The notes: generated by a model from the sequence alone, not told the origin. Shown: positions 9,212 through 20,685, numbered from the stretch's first letter. The stretch: 64,000 bases of DNA from Mastigamoeba balamuthi (GCA_902651635.1 CACRSC010000068.1:397494-461493); one strand, 5' to 3'. Numbers and translations: made by a program.

Positions 9212-11985
9212 CTAGCAACTGGTCTGCCCACCTGCAGTTGGAGTATGCGGGGCGAGGTCAATCCGGCTGCCCCGTTCGTCCCGGATCCACGTGTCCATCG
9301 TGACATCTCCCGAGGGACCGAGCGTAAGCTCGACGACGCGGGCTCCGTGGTACATGGGCGCCTCGGGGTTGTAGTACCCGTAGCCCGTCTTGCGGCCGTA
9401 GCACATCATAAGGAGTGGCTTGCCTGGCAGGGTCCCACAGAAGTCGTTGACGTGGTCGTGCCCCACGAACATGCCGCGCACCCCGGCATTGTACGCCGCC
9501 TCGTAGAGCCCCGTGTTGGTCTTGGGACAGCACACCTTCTCGTTCTTGCTTCCCATGACCGTCGCCGTGTTCCACAGCGTCACGTACTCGGGCACGGGGA
9601 TGTGGAAGAACATCAGCGAGAATGGGTTCTGTGTCTGCAAGACCCGAGCTCAGTCCAAGCAGGCCGAGAGTGAGGTGCAACTGACCATCTGCCACCTGCT
9701 GGCCAGGGTGCTGGACGAGCTCTGGAACCAGTCGACCTGGCTGCGCGTGACACACCCGTCGCCACCGACGCCCTCGCAGGAGCGGTCAGAGACACCCAGG
9801 AACCACAGCAGTGACGCGGGCGTCTGCTCCGACGCAGCTACGCTCTTGTAGATGGGGAGGTAGTAGTTGGACTCGCCAAAGAGGTCTGTGGAAGGCGATG
9901 CATGGGCGGGCGGGCTTCAGCGAGGGAGGGGGGCAGAGGAGCCGAGCTGACCTGCAGGCCCCGAGGTGGTGAGGCTCCCGGGAAGCTGGGCGTCCATCGT
10001 GAACATCTCCTGGCGGTTGAGCGGGCCGTCGTCGTCGTGGTTGCCAAAGCTAGTTGTCCCCACCATGAGAGAGGGGACTGACATGCTGCCGACGCCGGCG
10101 GGGCGAGGGAAGATGCGTACAGCCTGGCCCACTTGTAGTTGCCGCGGGCGGCCACGCTGGTGGCCCTCTTCCAGTTGTTGATGGCGTTGGACTTGGCCTT
10201 GATGCTGGTGCCGCTCATGAGGTCGCCCGTGTACACGATCAGGTCCGGGTGCTCTGCCTGCAGCACCGTCGCCTGAACCGCGTCGGTCTTGTCGTTCTCA
10301 CTATCGACGCGGTAGTGCATGTCTGCGAGGGCGCTCAGAAGGGGTGGCAGGCACGAAGGAGAGGAGGAGGGGGAGGAGAGCGGACCAGTGAACTGGACTA
10401 TCTTGAACTTGCGGTTGTTGTTGAACGAGAGCCTCCGCGAGGTGTCGATCTCGCAGTTGGCCCCCGCGAAGCTGGCGATGCACTCGCAGCGCGCCGCCGC
10501 CTCGTTGCACCTGCCGCCGTTGAAGCAGCCCCCGCACGAGTCCTGCACGCTCTGGCAGCGCATCCGGATGCCGTTGAGCGCCGTGTCGTCCCCGGAGCCC
10601 TGGCGGGCCTCGAGCCTCGTCTGTATCGCCGTGACCACCTGCCCCTGCGGGCACACGTACTCCTGCGACCAGTCTCCCCAGCTCGTCCTGCGAGAGCGAG
10701 AGAGAGAGCGGATGCACCTGGTGAGCCGCCCTCTTGATGTTCGCATCAGTATCTCGGACGGCGCACTTTCCGAGCTCGGGGCTGTAGGCCGTCTGGCGGT
10801 CGCCGGAGCGACATATGAAGACGATCCTGTTGAGGGCCGTGTCGTCCTTGCGGTCGCAGCAGTGCTCGTTGAGCACCTTGAACCCCACGATGTAGTAGCC
10901 CTGCAGAGCTCCGTCAGTCGAGTCGCCCATAGCACCAGTTGAAGTTTCCATTTCACAACGTCCCAAAGACGACGCTGGGAGCTCAGGCGGGGCGGACGGA
11001 CCGAGGGGCACGAGTGCGGCTGGTCCCACGTGCCCCAGGGCCCGACGGAGGAGTGGGGCCTGTAGAGGCCCGGGAGGCCCGTGCCGAGGTCGCTGCAGGC
11101 CATCTGGAGGCCGTTGAGCGCCGTGTCGTCGCCCTTGCCCTGGGGGCCCTCGCTCAGCGTCTGCAGGCCCACGCCAGCCGCGTGGCCCTCGCACTGGTCC
11201 CACACGCCCCAGTCGCCCACGGCCCCCGCGAACTCGAGCACGCTCTGCGACGGCAGCGCGGCCGCCACGCAGTCGAGGGCCAGGCCGTTGAGCGCCGTGT
11301 CGTCGCCCGTCCCCGGGGCCTCGAGCTGCGTCTGCAGGCCGCTCGCGTACGTCCCGTCGGGGCACACGACGTCCTCGGTCCACTCGCCCCACGCCGTCCT
11401 GGGGGGTGGCACTGTGGGCTCGCTGCGAGTCAACTGATGGCTGCGGCTCACTTGCCCGCGGGGCCGTAGGGGCCCAGCAGCTGGCTGCTGCCCAGGGCCC
11501 TGCACAGGATCATCGCCTGGTTCACCGCCGTGTCGTCGCCCTTCCCCTGGGGGCGCTCCCTCCTCAGCCTGAACCCCGCCACGTACGCCTGCCCGCGTCA
11601 AAAACCCGTCGGATAACCGTCAGAGTGGACCGGAAACTCGTGGCGAAACGCGTCGGGTCACCTGAGCGGGGCAGAGGAGGGGCTCGTCCCAGGAGCCCAG
11701 CGGGCCCTCGGAGGACACGGGGCCCGGCACGGGGGCAGCGTCGGGGGCGCTGGGGCTGCGGCAGTGCAGGCGGAGGGCGTTGGCCGCCGTGTCGTCGGCT
11801 GCGCTGCCCTGGGCGGCCTGCGACTTGGTGCTCAGGCCCGCGGCCAGCATCGGCCCGCTGCAGTGCTCCCACGGGCCCCACGCGCCCCACACGCCACCCG
11901 AGGCCACCGCAGTTCCCCGCTGCGTGTCGGCGGCGCTCAGGCAAGCCAGCAGCAGCAGCGACAACAGGACCACAGCGTCTGTCAT
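9212..11985 (-). CDS. Secreted protein: six VMO-I-type repeats, EGF-like domain, metallophosphatase
   Basis: ATG 11985 opens a signal peptide (MTDAVVLLSLLLLACLSAA). Six vitelline-membrane-outer-layer-I-type repeats follow, each with a WGxW-like start and a GDDTALNG-like centre (DDTAANAL, GDDTAVNQ, GDDTALNG three times, DDTALNRI) and a closing Cys. Next is an EGF-like module (CGGCFNGGRCNEAAARCEC) and a calcineurin-like phosphatase of the purple-acid-phosphatase/DCR2 type. All metal motifs are present: DMHYR, YTGDLMSG, GNHDDDG, HIPVPEY and GHDHVND. At least six introns split it; one is 9685-9635, joining RWQM to TQNPF. The stop is at 9212. A VMO-I fold normally has three repeats, so six suggests two beta-prisms. 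It is probably an extracellular or lysosomal phosphoesterase targeted to glycans; substrate unknown. Confidence 0.8.
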
Positions 11986-12145
11986 TCTTCTGCTCTTCTG
12001 TTGAGTGAGTGCGTTTCTCTATGCTAGTTTCTGACCGGCGAGAAGGCAAAACCGGCGGTTTTCCAGTTGCATCACCACGCCCCACGTCATAGTACAAGAT
12101 ATTTCGCGTGACGTCGTGGCTTGCGGTTGCTGGGATGTGATCCTA

Positions 12146-12325
12146 TCAGGTTCGTCGCTCTTGCGAGTCGAGCCGAATTGCTTCGCTCACGCCAAGGCGC
12201 CCGCGTGCGTGTGTGGATGTGGTCCGTACGGGAGCGTCGATGCAGTGCGGGACTCTTCGAGGCAGCGAGAAAATGCCGCACAGTACCTGAGAAAGCCACA
12301 GCAACCGGACACCCAGTTGACCCAC
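12146..12325. repeat. Dispersed repeat, copy 2
   Basis: Partner of 8836-9020, direct orientation, on the other side of the metallophosphatase gene. See that entry for the shared blocks. No coding capacity is conserved. Confidence 0.75.
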
Positions 12326-12435
12326 AAACGAGTGCTTGAGCAGCGCGCCACTGTTGAGAGCCTTCCCGCACTGCAACTGCGGGGGTTGAAATACGCTCGC
12401 CCCCACGAGTGGGGGCAGTCGAGCGTCTTTATCAC

Positions 12436-12740
12436 TCAAGCATTCGACAAGCGTCCTCCCGCAGTGAGCCTCCAGCGGGCGATGCGAGCCTTGAGGGCGG
12501 GAAGGTCGGTCAGGATGCGGCTGGGCAGGCAGAGGCCCGTGGCGGGCGAGTGTCGTGGCGGGACAGCCACTGCTCAATGGCGGCCCTCTCGTAGGCCGGC
12601 CGACGGGGTCCGACATGGGCAGCAACGTGATGGGGCACACGAAGCCCAGCTCCTCTGCTGACTGCTCCTCCTGGTGCTCGCCGTGCTGCTCGGGTGGTGC
12701 GGGGAACCCAGGGGGTGCCGTTGCGGGGACGGGCTGGACT
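12436..12740 (-). pseudogene. Broken U-box domain relic
   Basis: Reading leftwards from about 12660: LGFVCPITLLPMSDPV matches the start of a U-box (CPIT..xMxDPV). In a second frame comes AYERAAIEQWLSRHD (canonical GHTYERAAIEEWL), and in a third SPATGLCLPSRILTDLPALK then ARIARW (U-box end), stopping at 12436. The stretch between DPV and YERA is missing several residues of the usual core, and two frame changes are needed within about 100 bp, too close for introns. U-boxes recruit E2 enzymes for ubiquitin transfer; this copy cannot fold as written. It is decayed, or the sequence has indels. A Pro/Gln-rich stretch lies just upstream in the first frame. Confidence 0.6.
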
Positions 12741-12928
12741 GCTGGCAACAGCCGGCTGTCGGGCACTCGGACACGGGTCTGACCCGGGTCTCTTTTCGTG
12801 GCGGAGGGCTCAGAGGGCGCCCTGGTGCGGACGCGCTGCTGGAGGCGGAGCGGGCTCTCTGTGTGCTTGCGAGGGGGGTGCAAGGGGCCGACCCGATTCC
12901 TCAGGGGCCGGGTTACACCCAGACGCAT

Positions 12929-13465
12929 TCAGGACTCGAGCGGGTCGGCATCGCCGGCGTAGTAGCTCGCCTGCTGCGAGAGTCTGCTGCCTTCTCCGAA
13001 GAGGGGCGGAGGTTGAGGGCTGAGCAGGCTCACGTGCTGCCACCGGGATCGGTGCTGGCGAGGTCGAGAACAAGCCTCCTTCTCGCGGCCGTCGAGCGGG
13101 GTCCCCGCCATGGCCCGCCCGATGCGCCACAGGCTGTCGTGGGCAGAGCAGTCGATGTCGACCTGCTGGGTGATTGTCGGCGGGCTGCACGGCCCAGCCC
13201 CCATGCGCCCGATGGCCGAGATGACACTCTCGAGGACAACGACGAGGCCCATGCCGGGCGCGCAGCGCTCGTTTTCGCCGCGCCACACCACAATGTTCTG
13301 GGGGCCCGACGGCGTCAGTCCCGGGCAGGGCCATCGGGAATGCGGGCGGGAGAGCAGCGGGTCGTGTTGGCCCACCTCGCTGATGGCGGGCATCGCGCTC
13401 TGAGGCTTCTCGGGACCCCTGCTGCGCGTCGTTGTTCTGCCACTTGTCGCCGTCGAGCAGCTCAC
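12929..13465 (-). CDS. Uncharacterised open frame upstream of the U-box relic
   Basis: Not recognised. An open frame of about 178 residues with a protein-like central part (NIVVWRGENERCAPGMGLVV, then LESVISAIGRMGAG, then QVDIDCSAHDSLWRIGRAMA). It is on the same strand as, and directly upstream of, the U-box relic, so it may be a 5' exon of that gene. No domain can be named. GC-rich DNA gives long chance frames here, so confidence is low. Confidence 0.3.
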   Translation of the reverse strand: MSCSTATSGRTTTRSRGPEKPQSAMPAISEVGQHDPLLSRPHSRWPCPGLTPSGPQNIVVWRGENERCAPGMGLVVVLESVISAIGRMGAGPCSPPTITQQVDIDCSAHDSLWRIGRAMAGTPLDGREKEACSRPRQHRSRWQHVSLLSPQPPPLFGEGSRLSQQASYYAGDADPLES

Positions 13466-13869
13466 TGCTCTGCATCGGCGCGACCCTCTGCTGGTCCTGA
13501 TGATGCGCGAGGGCGCGAACTAGCTGTGAGAATTGCCTTGGCAGATCACATTCCCTTTAGAGTTGTAGTACGCTCGGTGGCGATGACGGCGCCTGCAGTG
13601 CGGGTGCGGGTGCTCGCGGTGCATCTGACCCAGCGGAAGGTGCCCGAGCAGGTCCGCGAACTGCCGTGGGTTCGTGTTCGAGTAGGAGCTCTTGAATTCC
13701 GAAGCATTTGAATCGAGTTTTTGCCGCAAAATTGAGGCCGATGTGCGGGAGCGCTCGCATCGCGAAGGCCACGAGGTCAAAGACCGCGCCACTCGCGGTC
13801 TCGCGGACGCGGGTCATGAATACCGATTCCAGCAAGGTGCACAGTGCCACGGATGACGCCGACCACGAG

Positions 13870-14720
13870 AAGGACTTGGCAGCTCCGCCGACTATTGTCA
13901 CAGCGAGTTTTATCACATCCCGTGGGAGTTGGGTCACAGTCACACGCACACTTCAACGGCTGCACCATTTCATGAACGGGCTGCACAACTGCCACTGTTA
14001 CAGGCAGGGAGGGGAGGTACGAGTGCTCAAAAGATGAATCGCCGCAGATTTGGCAGACCCGACGGCCTCCTGGGGTATTGCTGAACTCCAAGCAAGGCCC
14101 AAAGGGGCAAAAAAGAAGCTTCATCAGTTATTGTGTGGGTTTGGGTTCGTCGTCATGGGCCTTCGGACTATTGGGTTGTCATCATCTGAAGCTACAGTAC
14201 ACTCTCTGTATTCTGCACTCCACGAACCACGGGTCTTTTCATCCGAAGAGAGGACTTATGGGTAAACAACGTGTTTTCCCCGTGACGTTGGTGACCCATG
14301 AGAGCGCCAGATAGCTGTGTGTATTCGCAGGAGGGCTGTACGGGAGGGGGTGCCCGGCGCCGAGTCGAGTCGCGACTTTTCCGGCAGCAAACGCTGAGCG
14401 CAGATTTTCATATTGTTGTCCAACACGCTCTTGTTCTCGTTGCGCCGAGGAGTGAGAAGCGCGCGCGTGCGTCGGGGCTCGGGACCAGCGAGGGTGGGAC
14501 ACCGCGGTACCTCCGCGAGAAAGCTGGAGGAGTGCTGGCGAGCATGCGCCTGGTGTCGGTGTCCGCGAGGTAATTGAGCGCGCTAACTCACACCCATATT
14601 CCGGCGGGCCCTTTCTCTCTGTTCGTTTGGCGCTCGTACGCGAGGAGCAGTGGCGCCCTGCCGCCCGCGCAGAGACGGGGCGCTTGGCGTCGGCGAGGAA
14701 CGTCGCGACGACCGCGGGGG
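13870..14720. repeat. Segmental duplication copy A (inverted relative to 40580-41465)
   Basis: About 850 bp that matches the reverse complement of 40580-41465 at high identity over its whole length. Shared landmarks include CAACCCAATAGTCCGAAGGC (on one strand of each), TTTGCTGCCGGAAAAGTCGC and AGAGAGAAAGGGCCCGCCGG. One end (near 13870) holds a short piece related to the IPT/TIG gene at 50758 (GTCGGCGGAGCTGCCAAGTCC). No intact gene lies inside. Confidence 0.85.
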
Positions 14721-15478
14721 CCGTATCGTAGCGGTCCGTCCGTCGTCGACAAAGTTGAACGTCGCCGGCGGGTTCCTCGCCAGGGGCCCCAGCGTGCCCC
14801 CACAGCGCGCTGTTGACGTTCATCTGCGCCCCTCCCCCGGGTGCGCTCGTGAGCTTCCTTTCCCCTTGCGGTATTTGGAGCTCCGAGTGCGCTGATGAGA
14901 GGGGATTCCCCGTACCACGACTGTGGCCAACTCGCAGAGAGAAATTACCTCAACTGGCAGCTGCGCCGACCCCGAGACTGCGCTCGGCGGCCCTCTCGTG
15001 CCCGGCACCTCCGCTTGTAGCCGTGTGCATCCGAGGACGACAGGACAACACCGGAGTTTTGTGCCTCAAAGTAATGGGCAATAACGAGTACAAAGAGAAT
15101 GTTTATGTGCGTGGCGCAATCATGACGCCACACGACGGCAAGCAGCAGCATTATACCGACGCGCCACAGGGCGACGAGGAGCCACGAAGTGCACGAAGCC
15201 GAAGCCCGCCGTCAGTAGGTACACATCCAGCTACTGCTCCCCTCTTCCCCCTTCGGATGGAATGCAGAGCAAAGAACCGAACAGATATCCGCAACCAGGA
15301 AGCGATATGCAGTTGCAGGCCAGAGACAATGTCCCCTGCAGGCTTGTCTCAACGCCTGCAATAACCAGCTTGTTCGAGTGCTGAATACGTCTGGGAGCAA
15401 CACAGCCCACGAGAAAACCTGCGGCCCCTCATGTGTCAGTGAGCCCGCTCTCCACCCTCTTTGGTTCTCTGAATCTGG
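14721..15478. other. Intergenic, nothing recognised
   Basis: About 760 bp between the duplication and GH5 copy 2. I see short open frames only, with no domain, tRNA or clear repeat. Confidence 0.5.
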
Positions 15479-17241
15479 TCACAGAAACAGCATTACTGCG
15501 AAGAGGGCATGTGCGCGAGCTGCCACGCCAACGGAGCTCGCAGGGGCTGAGGAGTCCACGGTGTGCCTAGAGTCATTGTCCACTGGCCCTGAGCTGGCGG
15601 ATGACACAGTCGTGTACGGGTTGGAATTTCTGGAGAGCCAGCTCTGCAGCAGCTTCTGGCGCTCGGTCGGCGTCCTGGCGAGCGCCATGTCTGTCCTGTT
15701 CTCTGTGTACTCGACGCTCCAGCCGTTCCACTCGCGGAACGCGTGGTAGATCCAGTGCCACCCGTGCTCCTCAAACACCTCGATGCAGTCCCTGATGTAC
15801 CTGTACGCGCTGTTGTTCGCCGCCCACCTGACCGCCGAAAACTCTCCCACGATGACTGGCAGCCATCGCCCTCTCGTGAGTGTCGGTACGAGAGGATTGT
15901 GCGGCGGTCCGCACTCTGGATCTTGAAGGTTTCGCTGAATGCCTTGGCCGCTGCCAGGGTCTTTCGTATCATCGCCATGTCCCACGTGTTGTTGAAGTCG
16001 CAGGCCATCCTCGAGGGGTACTGCGCGCCAACTGGCACGCCGGAGAGCACGCCCTGGTGCGTGAAGCACGTGGGGGAGTACATGTGCAGTGTGTAGAGCA
16101 CCTTGTCGACGGGCACCGGCAGCTCGGGCGCCCCGTACGGGCCTCCCCAGTTGTCGAACGAGACGACGATGGGCCTCTGAGGGTCCACCGCCCTGACGGC
16201 CCTGGCCACTCGCTCTGCTAACTGCGCCCAAAGGATGGCCCCTGGATGCCTTATGTTGTTGGAGAACGCGGGCTCGTTGAGGAGGTCGAACGCCCACATC
16301 CACTCGTACTCGCCCTTGTACCGCTCCGCGATGCGCTCCCACAGCTCCACAAACGCCTCCTGCATCTCGCGGTTGTACTGCAGCTCGCACAGCCGCTCTG
16401 GGCCCGGCGTGCAGTTGCCAGGGCACTCGTGCATGTCGAGGAGCACTTTGATGCCCTGTGCCCTCGCCGTGTCGCGCGTGGCGTCGACCCAGTTGTCCAG
16501 GCTGCTGCGGATGATGGGCCACCACCTGCTCGTGTTGCGTGTCCGGATCAGCGGGTCGGTCAGCTGGAAGCGCACGACGTTGGCTCCCCAGCTCCCGAGG
16601 ACCCCCAGCGACGCAGCGCTGACTGTCTCGGCGACCATCGCGCCACGCAGCCTCGTGCTGACGCCAGAGAACCAGTGCCAGCCCGTCGGGAGCTGCACGA
16701 CCGTCACGTTGAGGTCGTGGAACTCGGCGCAGCCGCTGGACTCCTGCAGGCCCAGGCTGACAACGATCCTCGACGGCGCCGTCGCGCTGTTGTAGAACGT
16801 CCACGTGTACGACAGCTGGCGCTGTTCGACATCGCCCCACACAGCCGGGTTGTCGTGGGTCGTGGCACCGCTGAGGGTCCGCGAGACCATGAACTTGAGG
16901 CCGTTCCACTCGTGCAGCGGCACAGACACGTTGTGCGCTGCCACGGTCACCGAGACGCTCAGACGGACAGGCAGCGGGTCCCACAGGGCGGGGTCGAGCT
17001 CTGTGGACACCATCGTGATGCCGGTGCCCCTCTGGCAGACCCTGAGACCGGGCCCTGAGCCCCCGATGAGGCTGATGCCGTCAGCGTTGGCCCACCCGGT
17101 CCACTCGGAGCCCAGCGCGTCGCCCACTGAGCTGCCGGCGAAGTCGTAGACCCGCTGGTGCCTCAGCGTGGGCGTGTACTGGGCCCGGGCAGCAGCCACC
17201 AGCTCCAGAGCCAGAATGGCGGTCCAGCAGACGCGGGGCAT
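15479..17241 (-). CDS. GH5-type glycoside hydrolase copy 2 (intact)
   Basis: Predicted secreted endo-glycosidase. ATG 17241 (MPRVCWTAILALELVAAA) gives a better signal peptide than the upstream in-frame Met. Residues about 20-190 form a beta-rich N-terminal domain; the GH5 barrel follows. Motifs: LLDMHECPGNC, FDLLNEPAF (acid/base Glu of NEP), LHMYSPTC, and IIVGEFSAVRW (nucleophile). One intron, 15914-15856 (59 nt, donor GTGCGG, acceptor GCCAG), joins KIQ to IIVGEF. The C-terminus is Ser/Ala-rich then hydrophobic (ARAHALFAVMLFL), fitting a GPI-anchor signal or a membrane tail. It is nearly identical to the frameshifted copy at 5169-6907 but has its own divergent leader and tail. About 570 residues. 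Substrate class (beta-glucan or mannan) is undetermined. Confidence 0.87.
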
Positions 17242-17700
17242 GGCTTCCGAGGCGGTTGTGCACAACTGCCCTATTAGTATTCCTCTTCAGCAACAGATTC
17301 GTCCGAGCAAATCCCTCTATCCGCTCCGAACTCTGTTGAGATTGGCGTGGCGCTTTGGGCACCTGAAGGACAATCAGGATACTGTAGGAAGCCAAGGGGA
17401 TTCAGGCTGCAATTTACGGAATGCACAGACTTCACAACACGTGGGCACCATTCCCGCCCTCTCAACGGACACCAAATCGCACAAAATTATCTCCAATTCC
17501 GTGTGAAACAGCGGGCAGAGCGCCCCTTGGTGAACCGCCGCCACGACGGGGTCCTGCTTCTGCAGCGCCTGAATCTTGAGTGAGTCTGCATAGTTCAAAT
17601 CTTCGCCGATACCGCATGTGGTATCAGACCACAGCTTCTGCATTGTTGCACCGCTACTGCACAGTCCTGTCACACGCTGAGCGTCCCGAGACCCCTCGGA
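17242..17700. promoter_or_regulatory. Divergent spacer between GH5 copy 2 and the 17701 gene
   Basis: About 460 bp, somewhat AT-richer than its neighbours. It must hold both promoters. I cannot name a specific element. Confidence 0.4.
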
Positions 17701-19206
17701 ATGGCGGAGCCCTCGCCCGCCCTGGTCTCCGTCGAGTACCTCGAGACCGTCCTCCCCAAGCAGCCCGTGCGCGCCACCCGCGGTCGCACCCTCGCTGTTC
17801 TGAAACCGAAACCCGCAGGGCAACGACTTCCCTCCCGTGCTCTCGCTGTCCTTCAGGGATATCGCCTACGACGACGAGGCGCGATTGGTGAGCCCCGCGC
17901 TCGCGCAGCGCACAGCGCACCCTCCTTTCGCTCGCGCCGCGACGATAATGGCTGACAGCCGGTATTCGCCCCGTTTTCGTGCGTCTTTTGCGCCATTTTG
18001 TGCCCAGATGTGTATCACCGCCACCAGGGAGTGGCGAGAATCGCGCTCGCTGCGCGCGGCGGACGTCATCGCAGCGGGCGTGGGGGCGTCGCTGTACCAG
18101 CAGGCGACGTTCGAGAGTGCGCTGTCCTCCCGGCATTTCCGCGGCGGGGCAATTGCGAAAAATAGGCGCACGGGGCTCAGGTCAGTTCTGCCCCCCTAAA
18201 TAGAGATTGCCGAGTGCGCCCTGTGCCGCGCGACCCTGGAGATCACGCCGCTCGAGGAGGTCTTCCGCACGTCGGCGGAGCCGCGGGGCGTCGAGCGCTA
18301 CCAGTTCGTCGTGCGCCTCGCCTGCAAGTGCGCCCGCCGCATTTCCGAACGGCCAACGCGAATTCGAATTCCGATTGATCTCCTTTGACCGCGCGGCGCA
18401 GCCACGCGGACCTGTACAGCGTCCTGCTGGTGGCGGACGTCGGGGGGACGATGCTGGTGAGCCGCCCCATCGCGCTGTCGTCGCGGCCGCGGAGGTCGCG
18501 CAGGGGGAAAAACGAGCTGCCCGCTCCGTACAGCGTCGCCGTGACGTCGGCGCCAGCGGCGGCGCTGACGTGCGGCGGGCGCAGCAGCCAGGCGCAGTCG
18601 TTCCTCGACTACGTGCGCAGCTCGGCCTCGGCGGCGCCCGCGCTGGAGACGCTGCTCTACGGAGGGAAGCCGCGGGTGCCGACGACGTCGTCGTCGCCGC
18701 TGCTGCGCCAGCACCTGACCGTCGAGGTCCACGTGTCGCTGTCGATGATGCCCAGGGAGGACACGCTGCGACACCTCGAGTACTTCCGAACCAACAGCGC
18801 CCCGGGCAAGATCAGGGCGCACTACCGCATCCTCCCCAGTGCGTGCCTCTCATTCACACACACACACACTCTCTCTTCTCTCTCCACTCAACTCTACGCC
18901 ACTCTCTTCTCTCTCTCTCTCTCTCTCTCGTTGTTAAGAGCACCACACTCTCAATGGCTGCTCGGGTGTGGCTGTGGCTATGGGATGACCTACCTCCTGT
19001 GGTGCTGCAACTGTCCGTGTGGATGCACTTGTGCCTCTGGCATTATACTGACGGTGATGGCGGGGCGCACAGGCCAGGTGGTCGTCGTGGTCGTCGCGTA
19101 CAGAAGCGCCGAGGCTGCGGCCAAGGCCTCGGCGGTGCGCGACAAGTACCTGGCCGATCGCAGCATCAGCATCCAGCTGCTCTCCATCACCAACACGCTG
19201 ATGTGA
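17701..19206 (+). CDS. Multi-exon protein, unrecognised
   Basis: Not recognised. Exon 1 is 17701-17766, intron 17767-17818 (GTGCGC...CCGCAG), exon 2 17819-17887 (GNDFPPVLSLSFRDIAYDD), intron 17888-18007, exon 3 from 18008 (LRAADVIAAGVGASLYQQATF). Further exons carry ECALCRATLEITPLEEVF, then YQFVVRLACKCARRHADLYS and VADVGGTMLVSRPIALSSRP. The last exon (VVVVVAYRSAEAAAKASAVR) ends at 19206. The penultimate intron contains a (CT)n tract. Alternating hydrophobic strands and two Cys-x2-Cys-like pairs suggest a beta-rich domain, possibly metal-binding. I considered an Ig-like transcription factor fold from the strand pattern but found no diagnostic motif. Confidence 0.6.
18858..18932. repeat. (CA)n and (CT)n microsatellites in an intron
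   Basis: A short CACACACACA run is followed by CT-rich sequence ending in about eight to ten CT dinucleotides. It lies in the last intron of the 17701-19206 gene, upstream of the acceptor. Confidence 0.85.
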
Positions 19207-19453
19207 GCTCAGCGTCTATGTGACGCCGAATACAGATTTATGCACCCCCAGCCCAACACCTCACCGCCCGAGATTCCGAAAAACAGTCAGATTTTTCCCG
19301 GCCCACAGAGATATCGTGCCTTGCTGCTTGGGAGCAAGAAAATCTGCGAATTTCTGAACACGCCGGCATAACCGTCGCTACAAGAGCCGGTGCGCTGTGT
19401 GCCCCGTATCCTATCTGCCATCCGGGCGCCAGGGAATGCAAACTCCGTGCAGC

Positions 19454-20685
19454 ATGCCGCCGCAGACGCTCGCCGAGCTCGAGCCCGACGTCGTCTTCCG
19501 CGCACGCCACCGATTCTCGGTCGCGTTTCTCACCGCCTCACCGCCTCTCCGCAGGTCTGCGTGGTGAGCCCCGACGACACGTCGTCTGCCGACGTGCTCT
19601 CGCGCTTCGCGGGCAAGCCGGTGGTGCGTGGCATTCTTTTTTGCCCGGCGAGTCGCCGGTCGCTCACGGGCGCGCTACCGGGCGCACGCGCGCAGGTGCT
19701 GGGCTCCCCGCTGGCCAAGAGCGTCGTCAGGAAGCCCGCCGTCATCGGCCTGGTCCTCACCGCCGTCGCGCGTGCGAAAGCGTCGGAAATCTGCAACGTA
19801 AGACGGTGCCGCCCCCCGAAAACGCCGCCCGCGGGCGCCCCCGTGTCGACGCGTCTGACGCGAAGCGCAGGACACCGACGGCGCCGTGGTGGTGCACGAC
19901 GCCGAGGGCACGACCCCGCTGGACGCCTCGGCAGGGCTGCGGGCCGAGGTGCTCGCCGCCTGCCCCGGCATCCCCGTCGCCTTCGTGCTGGCCCACGCGG
20001 CGCGGAGCACCGGAGGCGACGACGGTTCCGTGGCGGATTTCTGCGGGTCTGGCGGGTTCACGAGCTGGGCCAAGGACGACGGGAGCGCCGAGCGGCTCGG
20101 GGAGGCGTTCGAGGCGCTCGTCGACGACGTGGTGGCCGCGCGCAGGCGCAGGGGCGACCCGTACATGCGCGTCCGCGTGACGGACCCGCTGCTCGTCGGC
20201 AAGGACGGCATGGCGCCCCACACGCGCTACACCGTCACCTCCATCACGTGGTCCATGGACGTGCGTCACGGCTCATCAATTGCCGTTTCTCCGACACCCG
20301 TTTCTCCTTTTTCTCCGCCTTGCCGATTCCGTCAATGGAGAAAAGCGTGCAAAACTGACGGTTTTCCCCTGTTTCCCCCCGGGTTTCCCCCCAGCAGAGG
20401 AAGCGCAGGATGAAGAAGTTTGTGGTGCACAAGCGGTACAACGACTTTGTGGCGCTGCGGGCGTCGCTCGAGGCCAAGTGCGCGGCAGGGGCGCTGAGTG
20501 CGCTGCCGGCGCTGCCCGAGAAGCTCAACATGACGTCGCTGATCTCGCTGATGGGCCGCTTCGACCCGGCGTTTGTCGAGCAGCGCAGGCAGGGGCTGCA
20601 GGAGTGGCTCTGCGCGGTGGCCAGGCGCGCGGCGTGCGGCCAGGAGCCCGTCCTGCACATGTTCCTCACGCAGGACGACAAGTAA
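19454..20685 (+). CDS. PX-domain protein with a degenerate Ras-like N-terminal domain
   Basis: C-terminal PX domain: RMKKFVVHKRYNDFVALRAS, then LPALPEKLNM, then RRQGLQEWLCAVARR and a final FLTQDD. The basic KRYNDF replaces the usual RRYSDF, and PX domains bind phosphoinositides on endosomes. The N-terminal part resembles a small GTPase: VIGLVLTAV, DTDGAVVVHDAEGTTPLDAS, IPVAFVLAHA where NKxD is expected, FTSWAKDD like FxxSAKD, then EAFEALVDDVV. No GxxxxGKS P-loop is visible (CVVSPDDTSSADVLSRF instead), so it probably cannot bind GTP normally. ATG 19454; four introns, the first starting with GC (VVFR, then GCACGC donor). The last intron precedes the PX basic motif. The PX call is firm; the Ras-like call is inference. 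Confidence 0.65.
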
